From: Streptomyces phaeolivaceus
Lineage (GTDB): Bacteria; Actinomycetota; Actinomycetes; Streptomycetales; Streptomycetaceae
Assembly (NCBI RefSeq): GCF_009184865.1
Contig: NZ_CP045096.1
Span: 9,424,001 to 9,488,000 of the forward strand
Length of the DNA stretch: 64,000 nucleotides
Direction of reading: 5' to 3'
The translations under genes were made by a program, and so were the position numbers. The notes under the pieces were generated by a model, which searched no databases, was not told where the DNA came from, and saw nothing but the letters and a program-made list of their open reading frames with translations. Below are positions 39,557 to 48,324 of this stretch, in pieces (position 1 is the stretch's first letter; every line of letters begins with the position of its first letter).

Positions 39557-39573
39557 AGGCAAGGCTTACCTAA
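39555..39573. promoter_or_regulatory. DmdR/IdeR iron box
   Basis: A 19-bp near-palindrome beginning TTAGGCAAGG and ending CTTACCTAA matches the IdeR/DmdR1 consensus (TTAGGTTAG-CTAACCTAA type) at nearly all positions of both arms. It overlaps the -10 region, so iron-loaded DmdR should repress the downstream gene. Confidence 0.88.
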
Positions 39574-39585
39574 TGGAGGTTTGGG

Positions 39586-40311
39586 ATGGGTGACCGTCAC
39601 ACCTGGACGGCCGCGCCCGCCGCGGCGGAGCGTGCCCGCTCCGTGCTCGCGGCGGCGTGGTCCTGCGCGGTGACCGCCGAGGGCGGGCGCGAGGAGTTCG
39701 TCGGCGCGCACAGCGTCACGGAGGACGGCCGGGTGATCCTGTGCGTCCCCGAGGACAGTACGCTCGTCGCCGCCGCGATCTGCGCGCCCCGCGGCGAGCC
39801 CTCCGCGGTACTGGAGTTCGCCGACGTGGCGCCGGTCCCCGTGCGCAACCGTATCCGGGCCCGGCTGTGGATCGCCGGCTGGTTCGCGCCCAAGGACGGC
39901 GACCTGGAGTTCAAGGCCACCCGCATCGTGCTGCGCGAGCCGTCCGGCGCGGTCGTGGTCGACCTCGACGAGTTCGCCGCCGCCGCACCGGACCCCCTGG
40001 CCACGGCCGAGTCCCGGCTGCTGACCCATCTCGCCGACGCGCACCCCGACGCCGTCGAGCGCCTCACCCGGCTCGTCCCGCACGACAGCCTGCACGGCGC
40101 CGTCCGCGTCCAGCCGCTCGCCGTCGACCGGCACGGCCTGACCCTGCGCATCGAGCGGGCCCGCGGCAACGGCGACGTACGGCTGACGTTCCACAAGCCC
40201 GCCGACGACATGGCGCAGCTCACCGAGCGGATGCACATCCTGCTCTCCCAGGCGAGCGCCGCGTCCTGCCCGCGGACCCTACAGCGGCAGCGCACAGACG
40301 GCGACGGGTGA
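39586..40311 (+). CDS. Iron-regulated DUF2470 (HugZ-like) protein
   Basis: A 241-residue protein. The N-terminal part resembles a pyridoxamine-oxidase-like split barrel with RVILCVPEDSTLVAAAICAP and IRARLWIAGWFAPKDG. The C-terminal DUF2470 region is SRLLTHLADAHPDAVERLTR with LTLRIERARGNGDVRLTFHK. HugZ-family relatives handle heme iron. GGAGG precedes the ATG, and an iron box and promoter lie just upstream, so expression under iron limitation is likely. A role in heme-iron release is an inference from regulation and fold. The 3' end overlaps the convergent lactonase by 33 bases. Confidence 0.85.
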   Translation: MGDRHTWTAAPAAAERARSVLAAAWSCAVTAEGGREEFVGAHSVTEDGRVILCVPEDSTLVAAAICAPRGEPSAVLEFADVAPVPVRNRIRARLWIAGWFAPKDGDLEFKATRIVLREPSGAVVVDLDEFAAAAPDPLATAESRLLTHLADAHPDAVERLTRLVPHDSLHGAVRVQPLAVDRHGLTLRIERARGNGDVRLTFHKPADDMAQLTERMHILLSQASAASCPRTLQRQRTDGDG

Positions 40312-41532
40312 CGCGAACGGCGCGCCCGCGCGCCGCAGTTCACCGCTTTCGGCCTCGACCCGGAAGACACTGACCGCGCTCGACCGCTGCAGCGCCGCGA
40401 ACAGCAGACCGCCGTCCGGCGACAGGGCGATCTGCCGCGGGAAGTCCCCGCCGACCGGCACCGTGTCGAGCAGCTTCAGCCGGGCGCCGTCCGCCTCGAC
40501 GGCGTAACGCGTCAGGCTGTCGTGCCCCCGGTTGGCGAGATACGCGTACGAGCCGTCCGGCGTCACGACCAGCTGCGCCGGGTAGTTACTGCCCGCCCCC
40601 GTGCCCGTGGACCGCGGGTCGCCCGGGGTGAGCCGCCCGCTGCCGGGGTCGTAGGCACAGACGACCACCGTGTTGTCGACCTCGTTGGCGAGATAGGCGT
40701 ACCGCCCGCCCGGATGGAAGGTGAGGTGCCGCGGCCCCGCACCGGACCGGGTGCGCGCCCGCGAGACCTCCGACAGCGTGCCCCTGGACTCGTCCAGGCG
40801 GTAGGAGTACACCGTGTCGGTGCCCAGATCGACGGCGAGGACATGACCGCCGTCGGGGCTCGTGACGACCTGGTGCGCGTGCGGCCCGTCCTGACCCGGG
40901 CCCGGCGCCGGACTGTCGTGCACGACCAGATCCGTGCGCTCGCCCAGCGCCCCCGAGTCCTCGATCGGGTGCACGGCGACACTGCCCGAGCCGTAGTTCG
41001 CGCTCAGCAGCCACCGCCCGCCCGGATGCACCGACAGCTGACAGGGCGCCTCGCCACCGCTGCTCCGGGTGCCGAGCACCTCGCGGTCGGACAGCCGGAC
41101 GGCGGTCACCCCGCCGTCCGTGCGCTCGTTCACGGCGTACAGCGTCCGCCCGTCCGGGTGCACGGCGAGATACGACGGATCGGCGACCCCGGTGATCGTG
41201 CCCTTCCCCGCGACACGGCCGCTCCTCGCGTCGTACGTCGCCACACCGATGCCGGTGCCGCCGCCCTCGGCCGAGGTGTACGTGCCGATGTAGAGCGGCT
41301 GGGGGCCGGTGCGGGTCGGGGAGGGGGAGGCGGTCGTCGCCCCGGCCTCGGCCTCCGCCCCCACCGAAGGGGCCGTCGGGGCGTTCCGCGCGGGGGAGGA
41401 GGCGGCGGGCCCGACCGTCCCGTCGGAGCCCGCGCAACCGGCCAGACCGGCCGGTACGGCCGCTCCCGCCAGCAGGCCCAGGACATGGCGCCTGCTCCAG
41501 CCGCCTCGGTCCGCCGCCGCCTCACTCGTCAT
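40279..41532 (-). CDS. Tat-exported lipoprotein of the 7-bladed lactonase family
   Basis: A 417-residue beta-propeller protein of the 6-phosphogluconolactonase (Lactonase, PF10282) type. The signal combines a Tat motif with a lipobox: WSRRHVLGLLAGAAVPAGLAG followed by CAG. A Ser/Ala/Pro linker precedes the propeller. Blades repeat as VADPSYLAVHPDGRTLYAVNE, HAHQVVTSPDGGHVLAVDLG, PRHLTFHPGGRYAYLANEVD and PRQIALSPDGGLLFAALQ. As an external lipoprotein it is unlikely to be the pentose-phosphate enzyme; function is open. Confidence 0.88.
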   Translation of the reverse strand: MTSEAAADRGGWSRRHVLGLLAGAAVPAGLAGCAGSDGTVGPAASSPARNAPTAPSVGAEAEAGATTASPSPTRTGPQPLYIGTYTSAEGGGTGIGVATYDARSGRVAGKGTITGVADPSYLAVHPDGRTLYAVNERTDGGVTAVRLSDREVLGTRSSGGEAPCQLSVHPGGRWLLSANYGSGSVAVHPIEDSGALGERTDLVVHDSPAPGPGQDGPHAHQVVTSPDGGHVLAVDLGTDTVYSYRLDESRGTLSEVSRARTRSGAGPRHLTFHPGGRYAYLANEVDNTVVVCAYDPGSGRLTPGDPRSTGTGAGSNYPAQLVVTPDGSYAYLANRGHDSLTRYAVEADGARLKLLDTVPVGGDFPRQIALSPDGGLLFAALQRSSAVSVFRVEAESGELRRAGAPFASPVAVCALPL

Positions 41533-41652
41533 TCATGCACCTCGGGTATCGCTCGTCTCGGCCGCCACCACCTTGACGGGTACGAGCACCTCGGCGCAAA
41601 GGCGGCGCGAGCCCGACGGCGGCGGGACCCCGCCGAACCCGCGGGCAGGACG

Positions 41653-42939
41653 TCACTCGGCACGTCCGACCAGGCCGGACCGGTTCCGCCGGCGGGGGCG
41701 TGCGACGCGCACGCGGTCGCGGAGGCGGGTGAGCCGGGGGGAGCGCTCGCGCTGTTCCCGGGTGCAGCGGTCGAGCTCCTCCAGGAGCCGCTGGGAGCGG
41801 TGCTCGGTGTCCAGCTCGTCGAGCATGCGGTTGACCTCCGTCAGCACGGCACCGTGCAGCTGCCACTGGCTGGGGTCGGCCTGGATGTCCTCCAGGAGCA
41901 GCCGGGCCAGCTTGTCGCGGGTCGCGACGGCCGTCGACAGCTCGGCGGTGAGCCGGGCCTCCGCGGACTCCGCGCTGCGGCTGACATCGGTGGTGACCAG
42001 CACGGCGAAGCTGACGACGGCGTCACCGATCTCGGCGAGCAACTGCTCGACGGCCGCCCCCACCCGCGCCGAGAACAGCGGACTCGGCTCCCGTACCCTG
42101 GCGAGATCGGTGAGGGTACGGGCCAGCACCCGCAGGACCACCGTGCAGATATCCAGCGTGTCCAGCCCGGTGCGCAGCACGACCCGGTGCAGCAGCCCCT
42201 CCCGTACCCGCGGATTGAGCTTCAGGCTGTCCTCGGCCTGCTGGAGGGCGGCGTCCACCTCGACGATGTCGAAGTCGAGCTTGCGGGCCTCGTGCAGCCG
42301 GGCCGCCGCGGCCTCCGCCGGAGTGCGGCCCGCGGCCTCCTCGCCGACACGGATCATCAGCCGCCGCATCCGCCGGGCCAGGTCCTCGATGGACTCACCG
42401 GCCGCCTCGACCCACACCGGGGGAGCGAGCAGCAGATTGAAGGCGAGCCCGACGACCGCGCCGATCAGCGTCTCCAGGACCCGGTCCCACGCCGTGTCGC
42501 CGACCCTGGTCACCCCGAGCACCAGCATCGCGCTGATCGCCACCTCGGGCACGAACTCGCTCACCCGCACCAGATGCCCCACCGCGAGCGAGGCCAGGAT
42601 GATCATCGCGAGGCTCCACCAGGTGAGGCCCACCAGGACGCTGAAGCCGATGGCGATGACGACACCGGCGACCACCGCGTTCACCCGGCGGATACCCGTG
42701 GTGATCGTGGAGTAGAGGGTCACCTGTACGACGAGGAGCGCGGTCAGCGGTGCCGTCAGGGGTGCCGCCTCCAAGCTGAGCCGCAACGCCACCACATAGG
42801 CCACGGTGGCCGCGGCGGCCGATCGCACCGACTGCACGATCACCGGATCCTGCCGCCACTTCCGGACCCGTGCGTCGATCAGGGCACCCACACCACGTAC
42901 GTCTCGCATCCTTGCGCTGTTCCCGTTCCACCGCCCCAC
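41653..42939 (-). CDS. FUSC-family (aromatic acid exporter-like) membrane protein
   Basis: A 428-residue protein with an N-terminal half of about six hydrophobic segments (VRSAAAATVAYVVALRLSL, LTALLVVQVTLYSTITTGIR, VVAGVVIAIGFSVLVGLTWW, LETLIGAVVGLAFNLLLAPP). The C-terminal half is a charged, helical cytoplasmic region (residues about 190-428). This is the layout of FUSC/ArAE proteins. GTG at 42939 is chosen because AGGAG lies four bases upstream; an ATG at 42909 has no such site. A role in extrusion of aromatic or organic acids is family inference only. Confidence 0.85.
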   Translation of the reverse strand: MGRWNGNSARMRDVRGVGALIDARVRKWRQDPVIVQSVRSAAAATVAYVVALRLSLEAAPLTAPLTALLVVQVTLYSTITTGIRRVNAVVAGVVIAIGFSVLVGLTWWSLAMIILASLAVGHLVRVSEFVPEVAISAMLVLGVTRVGDTAWDRVLETLIGAVVGLAFNLLLAPPVWVEAAGESIEDLARRMRRLMIRVGEEAAGRTPAEAAAARLHEARKLDFDIVEVDAALQQAEDSLKLNPRVREGLLHRVVLRTGLDTLDICTVVLRVLARTLTDLARVREPSPLFSARVGAAVEQLLAEIGDAVVSFAVLVTTDVSRSAESAEARLTAELSTAVATRDKLARLLLEDIQADPSQWQLHGAVLTEVNRMLDELDTEHRSQRLLEELDRCTREQRERSPRLTRLRDRVRVARPRRRNRSGLVGRAE

Positions 42940-43049
42940 CGAACTCCTGAGCGAGGACAGTAGTCACCTGGGTGATTCCGCCGGAGGCGGAGGCAGCCCC
43001 CTCGCCGACCCGGGCCCGTCCCACGCGGGGCATCGGCACGGTCTACCCC

Positions 43050-43442
43050 GACCGCGAGTACGACATCGCGCCCGCCCGCGACCACGACATCCTGATCCCT
43101 CTCCACGGGGCCGTCGCTGATCGGGTCGGCGGTCAGCTCCCCGACGCGGTGCGCCCCGTCGGCCGCGTCCCAGCGCACCGACACCGGATAGCGCGAGCGG
43201 TGCCGCAGCCGCAGGGCCTGCGCGATGCGCTCGACCCGTGTCGCCTCCTGAGGCCGGAACAGCTCCAGCACGTCCCGGCCGCGCAAGCTCCCCGGAGCCG
43301 TACCCCACTCGGTGGCCATCGCGGGGTTCGCCAGCACGACGGAGCCGTACACATCGCAGACGGCCACCGGCATCGGAAGACGGTCGAAGAGGGCCATGGC
43401 CCGATTCCGCCACACGACGGCGTCTCCCTGCCGCAGATCCAT
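43050..43442 (-). pseudogene. PAS-domain protein, probably truncated
   Basis: From the ATG at 43442 a clear PAS domain reads FDRLPMPVAVCDVYGSVVLA, NPAMATEWGTAPGSLRGRD, VLELFRPQEATRVERIAQAL and SVRWDAADGAHRVGELTADP. After about residue 115 the text loses family character and runs open to 42879, overlapping the FUSC start. Relatives I can think of continue into a helix-turn-helix domain, which is missing here, so a 3' deletion is likely. A 190-residue protein with an unusual tail remains possible. Confidence 0.5.
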
Positions 43443-43601
43443 CCCGGCCCCGCCTCCGCCTCTCGCCGCTCCACGCAACCCCGTGCCGGGGCTTCCTCCT
43501 GCACAATCATGTAGTCCGGTGGCACGAGTCGGCGGCCGGCGGCGACAACCCTGGAACGCAGTACCCCGTACTCCCGTACCGCGAAAGGCAGTTGTCGCGC
43601 C

Positions 43602-44308
43602 ATGCCCCCCACCGCGCCGCACCGCGAGCTCGCCGAGTCCGTCGCCGCCGTCCCCGTCGTCGACATCTCCGCCACCGGTCCCGGCGGCACCCCCGTCCAG
43701 CAGGTCATGGGGCTGATGCGGGAGCACGGGTCCGTGCTGGTGCGACGGCTGCACGGGCGTCGGCTCCGGCTACCTGAACACGGTCAAGCCCGGCGACACC
43801 GTCCTCGCCCGGATCCAGCCGTGCCGCGAGGCATTCCGGATCGGGCACGACGACCCGGCGCCGGTCATCATGGTCTCCGCCGGTACGGGCCTCGCCCCGT
43901 TCCGCGGCGCCATCGCGGACCGGGTCGCACGGGCCGCCGCGGGCGCCGAACTCGCCCCCGCCGTCTGCTACTTCGGCTGCGACGCCCCCCGACGCGGACC
44001 TTCTGCACGCCGACGAACTCCGCGCCGCCGAGACCGCCGGGGCCGTCTCCCTGCGCCCCGCCTTCAGCGCTGCCCCGGTCGACGGCGCCGCCTTCGTCCA
44101 GCACCGGATCGCCGCCGAGATCGGTGCCCTGCTGGACGCCGGCGCCCGCGTCCACGTCTGCGGCGACGGCTCCCGCATGGCACCCGGCGTCCGCGAGGCC
44201 TTCCGTACGATCCACGCCGGGCGGCACCCCGGCGCGGACGCCGCCCGGTGGCTGGACGACCTGATCGCCGCGGGCCGCCATGTGGAGGACGTCTACGCCG
44301 CGGGATGA
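43602..44308 (+). pseudogene. Internal-deletion remnant of a CYP102-type P450-reductase fusion
   Basis: ATG at 43602 starts about 50 residues, ELAESVAAVPVVDISATGPG and PVQQVMGLMREHGSVLVRRL, resembling the N-terminus of a CYP102 heme domain. At about 43753 the sequence jumps to the end of the FAD/NADPH reductase domain: YLNTVKPGDTVLARIQP, PVIMVSAGTGLAPFRGA, CYFGCDAP, then after one extra C at 43985-43990 DADLLHADELRAAETAG, VHVCGDGSRMAPGVREAF and AAGRHVEDVYAAG with a stop at 44306. The last motif corresponds to the C-terminus of P450 BM3. Some 2.4 kb of coding sequence is missing, and a frameshift follows. Confidence 0.8.
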
Positions 44309-44415
44309 CCGATGGCCTGATCGTTCCCCCGGGGCTGATCAGGGCTGTGGTGGTGCGGGCCCACCTGGCAGAGTGGGCCCGCACCGCCGTGTACGACGAG
44401 ACGAGGGGGACCGGA

Positions 44416-45390
44416 GTGGACGACGAGGAACGGGCCCGGCGTGTCCTGGCGGCGGCGGGGCTGCCGCCCGAGAGCCTCGCCGAGCGGCTGCCGCTCACCG
44501 GCGGCACCTACAACACCGTCGAGGAACTGCGCCTCACCGACGGCACCCGGCTGATCCTCAAGATCCCTCCGCCGCCCACCACCCCCGGCATGACCCACGA
44601 GAGCGAACTCCTCGGCGGCGAGGCCGAGTTCTGCCGGGGCGCCGGGACCGTCGGCGTCCCCGCGCCTCGGGTGGCCGGAGTCGCCCTCGACGAGGGAGCG
44701 CCGACCGGCCGGCACATCCTGCTCAGCCACTGCCCCGGTGGTGGATGGGAGGGCCTGGAGCCCGCCCAGGAGGCCTCGCTGCGGCGGGAGTTGGGCGGTC
44801 TGGTGGCCCGGCTCCACCGGGTGACCGGCCCCGGCTTCGGCTACCCGTCCGGTGTGTTCGGGCCGCTCACCGCCGACTGGCGTACGGCCTTCACCGCCCT
44901 CTACGACGGAGTGCTCGACGACGCCCGCCGCTTCCGGGCCCGGCTGCCCCTCCCCGTGGACGAGGTGGCCCGCACGGCGAAGCTCGCGCACGACGCCCTC
45001 GACGAGGTGACCGTGCCCCGGCTGGTCCACTTCGACCTGTGGCAGGGCAACATCCTCGTGGAGCGCGGGGAGCCGGCGCGGGTCGGCGGCCTGATCGACG
45101 GCGAGCGCATGTTCTGGGGCGACCCGGTCGCCGACTTCGTCTCCCTCGCCCTGCTCGGGGACATCCGGCAGGACACCGCGTTTCTGACGGGCTATCAAGA
45201 AGCGGGCGGAGAGATCGAGTTCACACCCTCGGTCCGCCGCCGCTACGCCCTCTACCGCAGCTACCTCTACCTGATCATGCTGATCGAGGTGGTGCCCCGG
45301 GCGATGGACGAGGGCCAGATCGCGTGGCGGCGGGACGAGGTGGCACCACTGCTGACGGAAGCCCTGGACGAGCTGCGCGACCTCTCCTGA
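44416..45390 (+). CDS. Aminoglycoside-phosphotransferase-like kinase
   Basis: A 324-residue APH/choline-kinase-fold protein. GTYNTVEELRLTDGTRLILK is the nucleotide loop with the conserved Lys, the catalytic loop is VHFDLWQGNILVERGE, and the metal-binding strand is GLIDGERMFWGDPVADFVS. The GTG at 44416 starts just before the family N-terminus. The frame is open back to 44305, beside the end of the P450-reductase remnant, but that region is unlike the family. Substrate is unknown; resistance activity cannot be claimed from this sequence. Confidence 0.85.
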   Translation: MDDEERARRVLAAAGLPPESLAERLPLTGGTYNTVEELRLTDGTRLILKIPPPPTTPGMTHESELLGGEAEFCRGAGTVGVPAPRVAGVALDEGAPTGRHILLSHCPGGGWEGLEPAQEASLRRELGGLVARLHRVTGPGFGYPSGVFGPLTADWRTAFTALYDGVLDDARRFRARLPLPVDEVARTAKLAHDALDEVTVPRLVHFDLWQGNILVERGEPARVGGLIDGERMFWGDPVADFVSLALLGDIRQDTAFLTGYQEAGGEIEFTPSVRRRYALYRSYLYLIMLIEVVPRAMDEGQIAWRRDEVAPLLTEALDELRDLS

Positions 45391-45482
45391 CGGCCGGGAC
45401 GGGACCGGTCCGCGGAACACCTGGTTTGAGCCGGGCGGACCGAGGTACCCGCACGCCGGTGCACGACAGGAAGGAGCACGCC

Positions 45483-45767
45483 GTGACCGATCACCGGCTC
45501 GAGGGTCCCGGCGAGCACGCGGACCCCGTACCGAGGGACCTCCCCGACCAGCAGGCGCACGAGGGCGAGGACCCTTGGGAGGTGACCCCGCGGCACGCCA
45601 CCGGCGACGACCGGGACGAGAACGGCGGGGACCCGCCCGACGAGGCCACCGACACACCCGACACGGACGTGCCCGACACGGACGAGGCGGGCACCGGCAG
45701 GCAGGGCGCCCCGAGGTCGGGCGCCGTCAACCCCGAGCAGCCCGTCCCCGACGAGCCCTCCGGCTGA
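45483..45767 (+). CDS. Small acidic hypothetical protein
   Basis: A 94-residue protein rich in Asp, Glu, Pro, Gly and Thr, with DEATDTPDTDVPDTDEAG at about residues 53-70 and no hydrophobic or Cys-containing segment. GTG at 45483 follows AGGAAGGAG. Composition predicts a disordered protein. No homologue or function is recognised. It lies 92 bases after the kinase gene on the same strand. Confidence 0.6.
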   Translation: MTDHRLEGPGEHADPVPRDLPDQQAHEGEDPWEVTPRHATGDDRDENGGDPPDEATDTPDTDVPDTDEAGTGRQGAPRSGAVNPEQPVPDEPSG

Positions 45768-45860
45768 CCCGCCCCCGCGTTCCGGCGCGCCCGCACCACC
45801 TGAATACTCGGCGCCTCCCCGGTGGGACCCGGGGAGGCGCCGTCACGAGATGATCGGTCC

Positions 45861-46526
45861 ATGACCGAGATCATCCTGATGTCCGACCCGAGGGTGGCGG
45901 CGGTACCCGTCCACGACACCGACGAGCCCCTCGTCGACGTACGCGACGCACGCCCGGCCGGTGCCCTGCTGGTCGACGGGCGCAAGGCCGACGCCACGGG
46001 CGCCTACGCCCATCTCCGCGCGGGCGTGCTGGACCGGCTGGTCAAGGCCCAGTCACTGCTGCCGGACGGGCTGCGACTGCTGTTCGTCGAGGGCTACCGG
46101 CCGCCGTCACTGCAGCGCCGGTACTTCGAGGAGTACGCGGCCGAGCAGCGCGCCCCGCACCCCGACTGGTCCGCCGACCGGATCCGCGCGGCGGCCAGCC
46201 GCCATGTCTCCCCGCCCGAGATAGCCCCGCACTCCGCGGGCGCGGCCGTGGACCTGACCGCGGTGGACTCCGAGGGTCGTGAACTCGACTTCGGTACGCG
46301 GGTCAACGCCAGCCCCGAGGAGAGCGCCGGCGCCTGCTACACGGGCGCGGACGGCATCTCCGCCGAGGCCCGCGCCCACCGGGAGACGCTCGGTGCCGCC
46401 CTCACCGCGGCCGGCCTGGTCAACTACCCCACCGAGTGGTGGCACTGGTCGTACGGAGACCGCTACTGGGCCCTGACGACGGGCGCGCCGGCGGCGCTGT
46501 ACGGCCCGCGCGAACTCGGCGCCTGA
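45861..46526 (+). CDS. D-alanyl-D-alanine dipeptidase (VanX family)
   Basis: A 221-residue M15D peptidase. Zinc ligands and the catalytic residues appear as EGYRPPSLQ (Arg), PHSAGAAVDLTAVD (His and Asp) and PTEWWHWSYGDRYWAL (Glu and His). No signal peptide is seen, as in cytoplasmic VanX. Chromosomal stand-alone members are common in Streptomyces and hydrolyse D-Ala-D-Ala, probably in wall turnover. No vanHA or vanRS genes are nearby, so a complete glycopeptide-resistance cluster is not present here. Confidence 0.9.
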   Translation: MTEIILMSDPRVAAVPVHDTDEPLVDVRDARPAGALLVDGRKADATGAYAHLRAGVLDRLVKAQSLLPDGLRLLFVEGYRPPSLQRRYFEEYAAEQRAPHPDWSADRIRAAASRHVSPPEIAPHSAGAAVDLTAVDSEGRELDFGTRVNASPEESAGACYTGADGISAEARAHRETLGAALTAAGLVNYPTEWWHWSYGDRYWALTTGAPAALYGPRELGA

Positions 46527-46568
46527 GTGCCGGAGCGACCGGACGGACGGGAGAGAAGGAAGAGAGAA

Positions 46569-46602
46569 GCCCCGACCGGGACGGGGGAATCACGGTCGGG
46601 GC
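46569..46602. terminator. Hairpin after the VanX-like gene
   Basis: GCCCCGACCG and CGGTCGGGGC form a perfect 10-bp stem around a 14-base loop, 43 bases beyond the stop. The remaining 247 bases to the next gene hold nothing else I can identify. Confidence 0.7.
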
Positions 46603-46849
46603 GGTCTGTGTGTGGGTGCGGATGGCGGTCGCCTCTCGGCGGAACGCTCCACAGGGCTTCAGCCGAACGATCGTCCCTGTGGGCAAAAGGTGAGGCCCGG
46701 GGACACTGTCCCATCCACACCCACGGCTGGTTCAACGGGAAAATATCAGTGGGTGTTCCTTCCGTATCCGGACATTGCCGGTGATCTGCGTCACGTCCCG
46801 CAAGGCGGTCCACAGCGGTCGTCATCCGGTCCCATCGGTCCTCATCGGG

Positions 46850-47908
46850 TCATTCCTCCAGCCGGGCGCTCAACGCCCGTTCCGGGACCTCCCGATCGCG
46901 GGCCCACTCCAGGACCTCGTCCACCCGCCACGTGGTCACGACGCGCTCCGCAGGCACCCCGCACTCCTCCGCCCGAGCACACCCGTGCGCCTGCCAGGTC
47001 AACTGCCCCGGCGCGTGCGCGTCCGTGTCGATCGAGAACAGCGCCCCCGCCGCCACGGCCGCCCGCACCAGCCGCCGGGGCGGATCCAGCCGCTCCGGCC
47101 GGGAGTTGATCTCCACGGCCGTGCCCGTCTCCGCGCAGGCCGCGAACACCGCCTCCGCGTCGAACTCCGACTCGGGCCGCCCCCGCCCGGTCACCAGCCG
47201 CCCCGTGCAGTGCCCCAGCACATCGGAGTGCGGGTCGCGCACCGCGGCGACCATCCGCCGTGTCATCGCCCGCGCGTCCATCCGCAGCTTGGAGTGCACG
47301 GACACCACCACCACGTCGAGCCGGTCCAGCAGCTCGGGCTCCTGGTCCAGCGAGCCGTCGTCGAGGATGTCGCACTCGATGCCCGTGAGCAGCCGGAACG
47401 GCGCCCAGGTCTCGTTGAGCGCGGCCACCACGTCGAGCTGCTCCCGCAGCCGCTCCGGGGACAGGCCCCGGGCGACGGTCAGCCGGGGGGAGTGATCGGT
47501 GAGCACCGTCCACTCGTGGCCCAGGCGCGCGGCGGTCCGGCCCATCTCCTCGATCGGGCTGCCGCCGTCCGACCAGTCCGAGTGGACATGGCAGTCGCCC
47601 CGGATCAGCCCCCTCAGCCGCGCGCCCGCGTCCCCGTCCGTGAGCGGGGCGGCCTCGGCCGCCCCCTCCAGCCGCCGCAGATAGTCGGGCACCTCTCCGC
47701 CCAGCGCCTCACGCGCCACCCGCGCGGTCTTCGGCCCCACGCCCTTCAGGGACTCCAGGGAGCCCGCTGCGGCCCGCTCGGCCACCTCGTCCGCCGGCAG
47801 CGCGCCGAGCACGGCCGAGGCCGTACGGAACGCCCGTACGCGATAGGTGGGGGCGCCGTCCCGCTCCAGCAGGAAGGCGATCCGGTCCAGGGCCTCGACG
47901 GGATCCAT
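46850..47908 (-). CDS. PHP-domain phosphoesterase with helix-hairpin-helix (PolX-like, no polymerase domain)
   Basis: A 352-residue protein. The N-terminus (residues about 1-90) has a helix-hairpin-helix segment LESLKGVGPKTARVAREAL. The PHP domain follows with GDCHVHSDWSDGGSPIEEM, WTVLTDHSPRL, LTGIECDILDDG, VSVHSKLRMD, LGHCTGRL and DTDAHAPGQL, retaining the metal ligands. The order matches the C-terminal two thirds of bacterial PolX, but the nucleotidyltransferase palm is missing. The ATG at 47908 follows CGGAGG. A DNA 3'-phosphatase or exonuclease role is possible. Confidence 0.87.
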   Translation of the reverse strand: MDPVEALDRIAFLLERDGAPTYRVRAFRTASAVLGALPADEVAERAAAGSLESLKGVGPKTARVAREALGGEVPDYLRRLEGAAEAAPLTDGDAGARLRGLIRGDCHVHSDWSDGGSPIEEMGRTAARLGHEWTVLTDHSPRLTVARGLSPERLREQLDVVAALNETWAPFRLLTGIECDILDDGSLDQEPELLDRLDVVVVSVHSKLRMDARAMTRRMVAAVRDPHSDVLGHCTGRLVTGRGRPESEFDAEAVFAACAETGTAVEINSRPERLDPPRRLVRAAVAAGALFSIDTDAHAPGQLTWQAHGCARAEECGVPAERVVTTWRVDEVLEWARDREVPERALSARLEE

Positions 47909-48087
47909 GACACCTCCGGCATCCGGCCTTCGGCTTCCAGCGTCGCCCAGGCCCCGGACACCCGCACGGCGGTCGGACACCCGCACGGCGGCCGTACGGG
48001 CGCCGGTGACCGGCCTCAGGCCGCCTCAGGCCACCCCAGGCCGCCCCCGGCCGGTCACCGACGCCGGAACCGCTCTACGCTCTAGAC

Positions 48088-48324
48088 ATGACCGAAAGCG
48101 CGAGCCCCTACATTTCCCACCCCCGGGTCCTGGTGCTCGGGGTACAGCCCGGTACACCGCCGTTCCGGATCGTGGAGATCGACGGCCAGGTGGTCGGCGA
48201 GGCGAAGACGTTGACGGATGTGCTGCGGGCCGCGGCGGCGTACGGGGTCGTCGTCCACGACCTCGACGACCCCGACCAGGTCCGCTGGGTGGGCGGCGAC
48301 AAATTCACTTGGAAGCTGCACTAG
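48088..48324 (+). CDS. Small conserved-looking hypothetical protein
   Basis: A 78-residue soluble protein with alternating hydrophobic strands, SHPRVLVLGVQPGTPPFRIV and EIDGQVVGEAKTLTDVLRAA, ending WVGGDKFTWKLH. ATG at 48088. Its last 20 bases overlap the convergent VanZ gene. The codon pattern is that of a real gene. I do not recognise a characterised family. Confidence 0.7.
   Translation: MTESASPYISHPRVLVLGVQPGTPPFRIVEIDGQVVGEAKTLTDVLRAAAAYGVVVHDLDDPDQVRWVGGDKFTWKLH

Noticed and set aside
43870..45390. Kinase starting far upstream within the P450-reductase remnant
   Set aside because: The extra N-terminal 180 residues are the reductase remnant in a wrong frame; the kinase fold begins after 44416.
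45861..46526. Glycopeptide-resistance cluster
   Set aside because: Only VanX- and VanZ-like single genes are present; vanS, vanR, vanH and vanA are missing.
46603..46849. Small genes in the gap between the VanX-like and PHP genes
   Set aside because: Short open frames on both strands lack ribosome sites and coding bias; apart from the hairpin I see nothing in this stretch.
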